IMG/VR virus record: IMGVR_UViG_3300033179_000001
Location: 20,711 to 84,710 of that record
Strand: one strand, 5' to 3'
From: a virus
DNA: 64,000 nt
Shown: piece by piece, positions 1 to 7,453 of the stretch
Layout of the letters: each line of letters opens with the position of its first letter
Numbering within the stretch: position 1 is the stretch's first letter
Notes under the pieces: model-generated
Database searches by the model: none
Seen by the model: the letters and a program-made list of their open reading frames with translations, nothing else
Told to the model about the DNA's origin: nothing
Translations under genes and position numbers: made by a program

Positions 1-1
1 T

Positions 2-220
2 GACCTCGAAACCTTGAAATTGGTCTGCAAGACTGTCGATATCCCCGTCATCGCCAATGGGGGCTGTTCTGGCCCAATCAATATGCTCAGCGCGATTGAG
101 GACGGAGCCCACGCGGTTGCAGCATCGTCTATATTTCTTTATGAGAATATATCGCCTTCGGCATGCAAAACGTATTTGGCCAAGGCTGGTATTCCCGTGA
201 GGATAGAGGAAAATGGTTAA
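2..220 (+). CDS. HisF-like cyclase subunit, C-terminal part (5' end outside window)
   Basis: The last ~73 residues of a HisF-type (beta/alpha)8 barrel are present and the frame is open to the window edge. Motifs seen are 'IPVIANGGCSGP' and 'HAVAASSIFLY', the phosphate-binding loops of the HisF C-terminal half, and the typical ending 'LAKAGIPVRI'. True HisF makes imidazole glycerol phosphate from PRFAR and ammonia. HisF homologues also occur with HisH and WbpG/PseA-type amidotransferases in surface-sugar pathways, where they help build acetamidino groups. The neighbouring sugar-nucleotide and pseudaminic-acid-type genes favour that second role here, which is inference. The stop overlaps the next start (ATGGTTAA). 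Confidence 0.8.
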   Translation, partial: DLETLKLVCKTVDIPVIANGGCSGPINMLSAIEDGAHAVAASSIFLYENISPSACKTYLAKAGIPVRIEENG

Positions 221-470
221 GTATGCGTCTTCTGCCCGCGCTGGTGATATCGCTAGGTGCATCAACGGCCACGATCTTTACCGGCTATTGGCCGATGTCG
301 TTCCCGGCTCTGTGATGCAATCCAGCATGTTTGAACCAATCGGGGATACCCCTAAGCCGCAATACGGCCAACAGATCGAGCGTTGCCACATCTGCGGCAC
401 ACCTTGGGTCACCAGTGGTCCGGGTGGCGGCTGGGTGTTCTGTAACCTGCGACGGCAGATAGAGATATGA
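213..470 (+). CDS. Small zinc-ribbon-like protein
   Basis: This is an 85-residue protein that starts inside the end of the HisF-like gene, as is usual in a tightly coupled operon. Its C-terminal third holds 'CHICGTPW' and a later Cys, which could bind a metal. No family is recognised. The stop overlaps the ATG of the next small gene. Confidence 0.6.
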   Translation: MVKYASSARAGDIARCINGHDLYRLLADVVPGSVMQSSMFEPIGDTPKPQYGQQIERCHICGTPWVTSGPGGGWVFCNLRRQIEI

Positions 471-640
471 CACCAAGATTACGATGGATTTGCGCAATCG
501 TCTCTGCGCTTAGTTTCTTGTGCGGTCTTACTGACTTTGGCCGTAATATTGATTGGTATGCCATTTTGGTGGTGATAGTTTTTGGTGCTTTTATCGCTGG
601 CATCATCATTCATGCTGGAAAATCTTCGGAAGGATCATGA
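467..640 (+). CDS. Small two-helix membrane protein
   Basis: The product has 57 residues. Two hydrophobic stretches are seen at about residues 7-20 and 29-49, separated by a short polar turn. It overlaps both neighbours by ATGA junctions, which supports it as a real coupled gene. Function is unknown; a membrane anchor or holin-like role cannot be told from sequence. Confidence 0.55.
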   Translation: MTPRLRWICAIVSALSFLCGLTDFGRNIDWYAILVVIVFGAFIAGIIIHAGKSSEGS

Positions 641-1083
641 TGCGCTATTTTCTCGACACAGAGTTCAACGGCATGGGTGGAGACCTGATTAGTCTTGCGA
701 TGGTCTCGGAAGAGGGCGATCGTTACGCCTATTTTGCCACCAAATGCTTAAACCCAGTCCCCTGGGTCGACGAACATGTTATGCCGATAATAAAACTTGT
801 CGGAGCAACTCCAATGCCCGTGAAGCCAGATCAATTCGGCATTGGCATCTCGCTATTCCTTTCGCGAGACAGAGAGCCAATTATTATCGCCGATTGGCCT
901 GACGACATTGCATATTTCTGCAAGGCTTTGATCGTCGGCCCGGGCCAGATGGTCGACATCCCATCGCTCAAATTCGAAATCATCCGGATTGATGCCTATC
1001 CGACGACACTTGCCGGCGCTGTTCGGCATAACGCGCTTTGGGATGCGAGGGCGCTGAGGCACAAGATCATGGTTGAGAGATGA
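637..1083 (+). CDS. Rv2179c-like 3'-5' exoribonuclease
   Basis: The 148-residue protein begins 'MMRYFLDTEFNG', the first DEDD-type catalytic motif (Asp and Glu) of the RNase H-like exonuclease fold. It ends with 'HNALWDARALR', the His...Asp motif of the same fold. Length and N-terminus fit the small Rv2179c-like exoribonuclease family found in many phages, which trims RNA 3' ends. The ATG at 637 overlaps the preceding stop, so it was preferred over an upstream non-ATG start at 553. Confidence 0.75.
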   Translation: MMRYFLDTEFNGMGGDLISLAMVSEEGDRYAYFATKCLNPVPWVDEHVMPIIKLVGATPMPVKPDQFGIGISLFLSRDREPIIIADWPDDIAYFCKALIVGPGQMVDIPSLKFEIIRIDAYPTTLAGAVRHNALWDARALRHKIMVER

Positions 1084-1274
1084 ATTATCAAATCAACATT
1101 TCTGTTCGGTTCGATCCATGCGCATTGCGGGAACATGATTTTCAGCCAGATACGTTCGGGCTTGCGTCTTTGACGAAAGTCGAAACCTGCACCCGTTGTG
1201 GGCTATTTCGGTATCCGAGATTGAAAATGAATGGGATAAATCGCAACGCTTCATTAATTTGGAAGAATGCATGA
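1080..1274 (+). CDS. Small Cys-containing protein
   Basis: The product has 64 residues and a 'CTRCG' knuckle near residue 37, typical of small phage zinc-binding proteins. ATGA overlaps on both sides place it in the same transcript as the exoribonuclease and the cytidylyltransferase. Family and function are not recognised. Confidence 0.5.
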   Translation: MNYQINISVRFDPCALREHDFQPDTFGLASLTKVETCTRCGLFRYPRLKMNGINRNASLIWKNA

Positions 1275-2005
1275 CTACGGCCATCATCTGCCAAGCTCGT
1301 ATGACATCTAAACGATTTCCGGGGAAAGTGCTCATGCCACTAGCCGGCAAGCCCGTGCTTGAGCGAGTGCTCGAACGGTGTGCGCTTGTGCCATTTGTCG
1401 ATACCATCGTGTGCGCGTTCCCAGCCGATGACGCCTCCATCCCGATCTATCAACTTTGCAACTCCATGGGAGTGGCTTGTGCGAGCGGTTCGGAAGACGA
1501 TGTGCTCAGTCGTTATTACGACGCCGCAACTATGTACGGTATCGATACCATCGTCAGGATTACGGCCGACTGCCCGTTCCTTGATCCAGTTGTGGCCGGG
1601 GAGGTGCTGGCGCTGCTCAAAGCCGAGAATCTCGATTATTGCTCCAATGTCTTCCCTGTGCGGACTTATCCGAAAGGATTTGATGTGGAGGCTTTCAGTT
1701 ATGATTGCCTTGAGGCCGCACATCTTCTCACAAAAAGTGCAGAGAATCGCGAGCACGTAACTTTATGGATGCAGCGCCGCAAGGGACTTCGTCGTGCCAA
1801 CGTTCGGCAGAAGATAGACCGTTCCGGCCTGAATTTCTGTGTTGATTATCCCGAAGACATCGAACGCCTTGAAAAACTCGTCGCCAAGATGCGCCTTCCC
1901 GGCCTCGGGATGAACGCTACCGGAACCCTTCCTGCGATCGATAAGGTATCGCAATGGACAAAACAGTTGATGGAGATGACGACTGATGACCGAAAACCGA
2001 ACTAA
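1271..2005 (+). CDS. SpsF-type cytidylyltransferase (CMP-sugar synthesis)
   Basis: The 244-residue protein has the nucleotidyltransferase signature 'QARMTSKRFPGKVL' at its start and 'RITADCPFLDP' near residue 100. These are hallmarks of the SpsF / CMP-KDO-synthetase-like family, which activates acidic sugars as CMP derivatives. The start at 1271 overlaps the preceding stop; an ATG-less extension to 1196 lies in the previous gene. It sits between a HisF-like gene and a pseudaminic-acid-associated methylase, so it probably belongs to a phage-borne nonulosonic-acid-like pathway. The exact substrate cannot be read from sequence. Confidence 0.85.
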   Translation: MTTAIICQARMTSKRFPGKVLMPLAGKPVLERVLERCALVPFVDTIVCAFPADDASIPIYQLCNSMGVACASGSEDDVLSRYYDAATMYGIDTIVRITADCPFLDPVVAGEVLALLKAENLDYCSNVFPVRTYPKGFDVEAFSYDCLEAAHLLTKSAENREHVTLWMQRRKGLRRANVRQKIDRSGLNFCVDYPEDIERLEKLVAKMRLPGLGMNATGTLPAIDKVSQWTKQLMEMTTDDRKPN

Positions 2006-2627
2006 GAACACCGAAGCATGGGCCGGCGGATGGGGAAATTCGTATCAGGAGAGGAATCAATCATCGTGGGTCGGTATCAAGAACCGCTCCCGTCTGTTCG
2101 GCGACATCTTCCAAGCCATGGAGACTGCCTGCAAGTCCTTCCCGACCTCGGTGATTGAGGTTGGAGGTGGGTGCGGGGATAACCTGCGGGCCATCGACAT
2201 GGTCTATGAGCGGTCACGCCATCCCATCAAACTCATGTCCTGCGATCCGAACGAAACCGCCCGCAAGGCCATGGCAGACGTGGCTACGGTACTTCCCGGG
2301 GACCTCAGTCAGTTGCCCTATCAGGACGATGCAGCCGATCTGGTGTTCACGTCAGGCGTTCTTATCCACGTCCCGCCAGCCGAGTTGCCTCGCGCACTGT
2401 CAGAAATTCACCGAGTGTCAAAACGCTGGATTCTGTCGATCGAGTATTTCAATTCGACACCAGATGAGGTGGTCTATCGCGGCCAGTCAGGCATGCTCTG
2501 GCGCCGAGATTGGGGCGAGGCATGGATGACACAGTTTCCGACGCTCAAGCCAATCGGAAATGGCTTTGCGTGGAAGCGGACCACTGGTTTGGATAATGTC
2601 CACTGGTTTCTCCTCGAACTTCCGTAG
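1986..2627 (+). CDS. Pseudaminic acid biosynthesis-associated type methylase
   Basis: This is a 213-residue class I SAM-dependent methyltransferase. It has the glycine-rich motif I 'VIEVGGGCGDNL', the acidic motif 'MSCDPNE', and 'DLVFTSGVLIHVPP'. Overall pattern and length fit the pseudaminic acid biosynthesis-associated methylase family (TIGR03587-like), recalled and not searched. It starts inside the cytidylyltransferase gene, a 20-base overlap that suggests translational coupling. It ends with TAG, followed in frame by TGA five codons later. Confidence 0.8.
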   Translation: MTENRTKNTEAWAGGWGNSYQERNQSSWVGIKNRSRLFGDIFQAMETACKSFPTSVIEVGGGCGDNLRAIDMVYERSRHPIKLMSCDPNETARKAMADVATVLPGDLSQLPYQDDAADLVFTSGVLIHVPPAELPRALSEIHRVSKRWILSIEYFNSTPDEVVYRGQSGMLWRRDWGEAWMTQFPTLKPIGNGFAWKRTTGLDNVHWFLLELP

Positions 2628-2638
2628 GGAGCTACCGC

Positions 2639-3154
2639 GTGAGAATATGTTCGGTAGAACGTTGTGAGAGAGTGCATCTGGCTAAAGGTTATTGTCAGAT
2701 GCATTATTTACGTATGTATAAAAATGGCTCTCTTTCGAAAAAAGAAGGGCATGTCAGAAAAAATGGATACAAATATTTTGCAAAGTTTAAAAAGCTTGAA
2801 CATGTCATGATAGCCGAAAATGCCTTGGGAAAGTCGCTTCCGAAGAGAGCCGTGGTTCATCACGTTGATGAGAACCCTTTGAATAATTCACCAACAAATC
2901 TCGTTGTTTGCCAAGATCAAAGATATCACATTCTATTGCATGTTCGCATGAGAGCTATAGCAGCATGCGGAAATCCAGATTGGCGTCCGTGTAGTCGATG
3001 CACCAAATATGATGATATTGCTAATATGAAACCGAGAGGTAGACAATATCATCATGCTATATGTGAAAAAGAATATCAGCGCGAATATATCTCAAAAAAC
3101 AAAGATCATTTGGTAGCCTATAAGCATAATTGGTATATAGAAAACAAAGGATAA
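2639..3154 (+). CDS. HNH homing endonuclease
   Basis: The 171-residue product has the HNH core 'VVHHVDENPLNNSPTNL', with the His-His pair and the Asn residues, at about residues 77-93. Two Cys clusters ('CERVHLAKGYC', 'CSRC') may bind zinc. A GTG start is required. The gene is AT-rich compared with its neighbours, typical of a recently arrived mobile endonuclease. It is free-standing, with no interrupted host gene seen around it. Confidence 0.85.
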   Translation: MRICSVERCERVHLAKGYCQMHYLRMYKNGSLSKKEGHVRKNGYKYFAKFKKLEHVMIAENALGKSLPKRAVVHHVDENPLNNSPTNLVVCQDQRYHILLHVRMRAIAACGNPDWRPCSRCTKYDDIANMKPRGRQYHHAICEKEYQREYISKNKDHLVAYKHNWYIENKG

Positions 3155-3158
3155 AATC

Positions 3159-3248
3159 ATGAATAAGTTTGGCGATGCGCCGATCCAGCCGAAATATCAC
3201 AACATGATCGCCATGTTTGCAACGCTGAGCATCCTTAGACAATATTGA
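3159..3248 (+). CDS. Possible 29-residue peptide
   Basis: An ATG follows the HNH stop closely and encodes 29 residues containing 'IQPKYHNMI'. That is a pattern seen at the start of longer phage proteins of unknown function. The frame ends 14 bases inside the convergent tailspike gene. It may be a remnant of a truncated gene. Confidence 0.3.
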   Translation: MNKFGDAPIQPKYHNMIAMFATLSILRQY

Positions 3249-4362
3249 AGTTGGCCGATTTCAGAACCGCTGCGGGAGTGTGAATAGTCACGCCAAATCC
3301 AACACTTCCAATGACGGAAACGCTGCCCCCAGTAACAGCATTCACCGTAAACGAATCGGTGCCAAACTCACATTGTGAAAATGTAGTAAAATACGAATGC
3401 TGTATATCGACTGGGCCTGAGATAACACATTGACTGAATTTAGGCAGACAGAATGTTCCTCCAAAACTGTCGTCGATGAATATGCTCTTGGTAAAAACAC
3501 CAGAAAAGTCGCACATCACGAAAGCATTCTCTTGTGATGTAGCTCCTGCAAAACCAACACCTTGCCAAAAGGCATACCGTTGACTTGCAAAGGAACCATT
3601 CCCGTCGAAAATACAGCGGTTATACCAATTTGCTCCATTCGATACGATACAGTCTTGGCACCCCATAATCCAAGTATCAAAGCAATGCCCATCTATTCCT
3701 GAAGTAACTAAGCCTGCGCTTCCATACCAAATCGTACAACTTCCAATGTAGACAGGAATGTCTTGTGCCACGGTTACCGTATTGCTGGTGACTAAGGCAA
3801 CATTTGCATTAAAATACCCCTGTGCAGTTAGATGTTCTAATGAACATCCTCGCAAACAAGAACTATCAAAATGAATGGTATCTACATTAGTCACGAAACC
3901 TGAAATATACGATACATCTCGACCTGCACCGACCAATCGTACACGACTCTTCACAGTTATGCCTGTGGTAATTGCGTAAATCCCTGGAGGACAAAATACG
4001 ATGCCACCTCCGAATGTGGCAGCCATGAAGTTGATGGCATTCTGTATCGCAGTGTCACTTGACACCGCGCCAGTCGGGTCGGCACCCCATGCGATAATAT
4101 CAGTCCATGGACGACCGCTTTTGAAGTATTGATGTCCAGTCCAACTATTGTTGCCTGCAAGCGAGATACCACCGCCTGACGGTGGGGTTGCAAATACGCC
4201 ATCTTCACGTAGGAAGTTGGATGTTCCGGGCGTCACCCCCGGATCGGGGACTAGACCGATAGAATGATTCGGACCTGATGCACCGAAGACAGAACTTGCC
4301 GCTGATGATAGTGGCAATGGTTGTCCGGTGTTGACGTTAACGAATCGTTCCGCAACCATCAT
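3235..4362 (-). CDS. Tailspike with pectate-lyase-like beta-helix (copy A)
   Basis: The 375-residue protein has an N-terminal segment of ~100 residues likely to attach to the virion. A right-handed beta-helix entry motif follows: 'WGADPTG...AIQNAINFM', then 'GIYAITTGITVKSRVRLVGAGR'-like coils. This organisation is the pectate_lyase_3 type found in phage tailspikes that bind or cut surface polysaccharide. The helix region is clearly related to the gene at 23967-24887. The first two codons are ATG ATG; the AAGGAG site favours the second (4359). It is the last gene of the late transcript. Confidence 0.85.
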   Translation of the reverse strand: MMVAERFVNVNTGQPLPLSSAASSVFGASGPNHSIGLVPDPGVTPGTSNFLREDGVFATPPSGGGISLAGNNSWTGHQYFKSGRPWTDIIAWGADPTGAVSSDTAIQNAINFMAATFGGGIVFCPPGIYAITTGITVKSRVRLVGAGRDVSYISGFVTNVDTIHFDSSCLRGCSLEHLTAQGYFNANVALVTSNTVTVAQDIPVYIGSCTIWYGSAGLVTSGIDGHCFDTWIMGCQDCIVSNGANWYNRCIFDGNGSFASQRYAFWQGVGFAGATSQENAFVMCDFSGVFTKSIFIDDSFGGTFCLPKFSQCVISGPVDIQHSYFTTFSQCEFGTDSFTVNAVTGGSVSVIGSVGFGVTIHTPAAVLKSANFNIV

Positions 4363-4368
4363 CTCTCC

Positions 4369-5508
4369 TTAAAGGCCGCAATCGGCTTGATAGTGCAAAT
4401 AGCAAAAATGGTTTGAAGCAGATACGGCAGCCCCAATTACAAAAGCTCCCTTGGGAGATACAGAACCAGTATCGAATGAGGATGCAACACTAACACTCGT
4501 TGTATTATCCAGCCAATTTGGCGTAGCCCCGGTGGGGCTATACGCGACGAATGATGCCGTCGCATACATCTCTACCGGCTCGAAATTAATAAATAGTCCG
4601 ATCTGTGATGCCGCAGCCGATACAACTTCTATAGACCCAGCTAGACCAGCAGCCTGTGCAGGTGCCGTTCCGTAAGGGAATGATTTACGGAAGAACTTCT
4701 TGCATTGTCTCAGGCATACATCAAACGGCAAATCCTCAAAGGATTGTACGATCGCACCAGGAACAAGACAGAAAGCGTCCAAGGTGATCGAATCGTCTGT
4801 TCCTGCCGTTCCTACAGGAGTCCATGTGACCTGTAATTCTCCCTGCGTAGCAGTTGCGGGTACGACTGCAGCGCTTGTACCTGAGATCGTCGCGGATGAT
4901 CCTGCCGTTATATTGGTGGAGATTGAGACCGGGTTTGTCTCACTAGTGAACCCGCCGCCTCGCTTGCCGGCCGTTCCTGTTCCAACATAAAAATTGATCA
5001 ATAAGGTGCCAGATGCCGGAGACCAATTTGCACCAGCTTTGGCAGCACCACTGAACGAAACTAATCCGCCGCGAATATTCGCTAACTCATCTGCCGTCAA
5101 CGGATAGCCGAATATCAGAACTCCGGTTCCTGTTTGTCCGCTATTACGCTGTATCTTAGCGGCGTGAGCAGGAGCGACAGAAGCATCAAGAGAATTTGCT
5201 GGCGTCACAGTAGTAGCTTGATTCGTCCCAGTCGTAAGATACCAACGATCAGCAGTGTAAGATGTTGTCGAAGCCGGAATTGGGAAACTTGCTGCCGAAC
5301 CTGCCCCACGCTGCCAAATGTTGAAACTCCCATTCGCCATCAAGACATTCGCGAACGTCGGGACCGTGTTCAACTGTGTCATTACGGTTGTGAGCGCAGA
5401 TGCTAAATCGGTGAAAATTGCATCCCAAACTGCGCTTTGCAGCACCTGCCCTGGAGCCGCGTTCGTCGCACCATTTGGCGGGGTATAGAGATTCCCTGAA
5501 AACGGCAT
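4369..5508 (-). CDS. Tail fibre-like protein
   Basis: The 379-residue protein is low in Cys and rich in Ala, Thr and Ser. It contains 'ANGSFNIWQRG' and 'YTADRWYL', a carbohydrate-binding-like module common in phage tail fibres. It lies between the collar-domain protein and the tailspike, so it is likely part of the host-recognition apparatus. No enzymatic motif was seen. Confidence 0.75.
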   Translation of the reverse strand: MPFSGNLYTPPNGATNAAPGQVLQSAVWDAIFTDLASALTTVMTQLNTVPTFANVLMANGSFNIWQRGAGSAASFPIPASTTSYTADRWYLTTGTNQATTVTPANSLDASVAPAHAAKIQRNSGQTGTGVLIFGYPLTADELANIRGGLVSFSGAAKAGANWSPASGTLLINFYVGTGTAGKRGGGFTSETNPVSISTNITAGSSATISGTSAAVVPATATQGELQVTWTPVGTAGTDDSITLDAFCLVPGAIVQSFEDLPFDVCLRQCKKFFRKSFPYGTAPAQAAGLAGSIEVVSAAASQIGLFINFEPVEMYATASFVAYSPTGATPNWLDNTTSVSVASSFDTGSVSPKGAFVIGAAVSASNHFCYLHYQADCGL

Positions 5509-5512
5509 TTGA

Positions 5513-6418
5513 TCAGACCCCCGTGTAAATTAATTTATTGATGATGATGGCAGGATTCATGATGGGATGAGAAGTACCACCAGTGTTAGTAGATGAAGCT
5601 GGCGCATTAAGAATATTTGTCCAACTGTTTTCCTGTTTTTGGGGGACCCAATGAGAACCAGATGACGCATCAGTGACCTGAATATTTGCAATGGCTGATG
5701 CCGTATTTCCTTGCGCGACAAATCCGGTAAAAGCTATTTGCGATGTAATAGATGGTATTTGGCTCGCTGACAGTGTTTGGTTTTGACCGCCTCCAGTTCC
5801 ACCATACACGAGGCCGTCAAAATTTCCTCCAGCCACCGTAATGCGACCCGCCGCCACGCCGCCCATGCCATCATTACCAAAGGCTGCTCGTCCTCGAAAA
5901 TCAGGGATGCCAAATGTTCCGACCCCTGATCCATACGTCGTGCCAAGCACCGCGAAAAGTGCCGCGTATGTCGTTGTCGAGACTTGTTGGCCAAAGCATT
6001 GCAGCCAGCCCGATGGGGTAGCAGTCCCACCATAGTCGATAAGTGTGCCGATCGGGACAGTTCCCTTGGTGGCGCTAATAGTTCCTGTAAATGTCGCGCC
6101 ACCGGCCCATGTCGTTGACGTGTCGGAATTGACCGTGGCGGCCTGTACACCATTTACGGCAATACCGATCTGATTCGCGCCCGCAAGATAGAACCCAGTC
6201 TTTGTTGCACCATTGAACCCATAACCAGGAGATGAAACGAGGCCAGCCGATCCGACAAGTTGGCCTGTCATGGTCGAAACGCCAGTGGTCGCCAATGATT
6301 GTGTCAGAGCCGTGGCTAAATCATTGAATAGCGTATTATCGTCGGACGCCTTGATCAGCCCGCCGGGGACAAAGGCACCGATCGGCAATGTGTATGTACC
6401 GTTTGAACCTCTAGGCGT
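5513..6418 (-). CDS. Tail collar domain protein, no ATG start
   Basis: A phage tail-collar domain is clear ('GTLIDYGGTATPSGWLQC', then 'GTFGIPDFRGRAAFGND'). The usual family N-terminus 'PRGSNGTYTLP' is in frame but has no ATG. The codon at its expected Met position is ACG (6416-6418), five bases after a perfect AGGAGG. The only conventional candidate is a TTG at 6386-6388, which would cut the conserved N-terminus and lacks a spaced binding site. The frame is open back to the TAG ending the ADP-ribosyltransferase gene, so amber read-through fusion is another possibility. Confidence 0.8.
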   Translation of the reverse strand, partial: TPRGSNGTYTLPIGAFVPGGLIKASDDNTLFNDLATALTQSLATTGVSTMTGQLVGSAGLVSSPGYGFNGATKTGFYLAGANQIGIAVNGVQAATVNSDTSTTWAGGATFTGTISATKGTVPIGTLIDYGGTATPSGWLQCFGQQVSTTTYAALFAVLGTTYGSGVGTFGIPDFRGRAAFGNDGMGGVAAGRITVAGGNFDGLVYGGTGGGQNQTLSASQIPSITSQIAFTGFVAQGNTASAIANIQVTDASSGSHWVPQKQENSWTNILNAPASSTNTGGTSHPIMNPAIIINKLIYTGV

Positions 6419-6427
6419 GGCAACCTC

Positions 6428-7453
6428 CTATTGTCCGCGAATTGCGTTGACCATATCATCTTGGCTCGGCTGTGTCTGTGTCGCTGCTATACCAGCCGGC
6501 AAACCAGCGATGCCGTACTTTTTCAGAATGTCGATCAGTTTATCATTGAATACGATGTAGTTGCGGGAGCCTTCGCCGGAAGTGCGGGAGCCTTGGTCTA
6601 GGTATTTGATGCCGGGGAGACCAGCTTCTCGGAGTTTTTCAGACGCTATCTGCTCATCAAGGCCAATGAATCCTTGTTTCATGGCAGTACCGGCTTGCGC
6701 CGGATGAAACTCATCCCATTGACGAGGTCGCATCGCTTTCTGCAAAGCATCAACAACGACGGGATGCTGCTCACTCAGCGGCTTATCCCAATCGAGGAAG
6801 TGCTCCGGATCCGCGTTGATGTTGACCTCGTACATGCGGCCGGGGTTGGACTGCAGCGGCTCCGCTTTGATGCGTTGCAGTTTAGCTTGCGCAGCATCTC
6901 GCGCAGCTATTGCAGCGTTAAATTCCTCTTTCGTGCCAGACATCGCCTTGCCTACAGCCATATAGGCATCATTGTACGCCTTACTCGCATCTGCCAATTC
7001 AGGATGTACCGGAGTCGTAGCCAATGCATCGCGATAACTCTTCGCAACGGGCTCCGACTCCGCAAAATACAATCCATGCCCGTAAGCCTGCGCGCCCTCT
7101 CCGGTCCCGATCTTGGATAGGTCGAACGCATCGAAGTCATGCGGCGAGCCGTGATAAGCCTTGATGCCCATCCGCATCGCATTGGCTTCAGCCGGGATAG
7201 CTCCAGCACCTAGCGTCAACATGCTAGCCATGTCAGCCGCAGGCTTGACCATCTGTTCTGTGGTGATCGGCGTTGTGGACGCCAACGCATTTCCGGGGGC
7301 TGCCATTGCATTAATGAGCGGCTCTGCCGTTTGCTTCAGAATTTCCACATCCTTTGGTGCCGCCTGCTTCGCCCAATCACTCAAGAATGGCGGGACGAAC
7401 TGCTCCGCATCAAATTCCGGCTGATGATCAACGGGAACGAAATCAGGCATCAC
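6428..7453 (-). CDS. ADP-ribosyltransferase of polyvalent-protein type (ART-PolyVal-like)
   Basis: In this 341-residue protein, residues ~99-130 carry 'AYHGSPHDF', 'GTGEGAQAYGHGLYF' and the basic/acidic spacing of ART folds seen in phage polyvalent proteins. These enzymes transfer ADP-ribose from NAD to targets. The N-terminal ~90 residues are helical and Ala-rich and may direct packaging into the virion with the preceding ejection-type proteins. It starts at GTG overlapping the upstream stop. It ends in TAG, with the collar-protein frame continuing in phase. Delivery into the host with the DNA is inferred from position. Confidence 0.75.
   Translation of the reverse strand: MMPDFVPVDHQPEFDAEQFVPPFLSDWAKQAAPKDVEILKQTAEPLINAMAAPGNALASTTPITTEQMVKPAADMASMLTLGAGAIPAEANAMRMGIKAYHGSPHDFDAFDLSKIGTGEGAQAYGHGLYFAESEPVAKSYRDALATTPVHPELADASKAYNDAYMAVGKAMSGTKEEFNAAIAARDAAQAKLQRIKAEPLQSNPGRMYEVNINADPEHFLDWDKPLSEQHPVVVDALQKAMRPRQWDEFHPAQAGTAMKQGFIGLDEQIASEKLREAGLPGIKYLDQGSRTSGEGSRNYIVFNDKLIDILKKYGIAGLPAGIAATQTQPSQDDMVNAIRGQ

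Noticed and set aside
1340-1760. Minus and alternative plus frames inside the cytidylyltransferase gene
   Set aside because: They are shadows of the clear SpsF-type frame.
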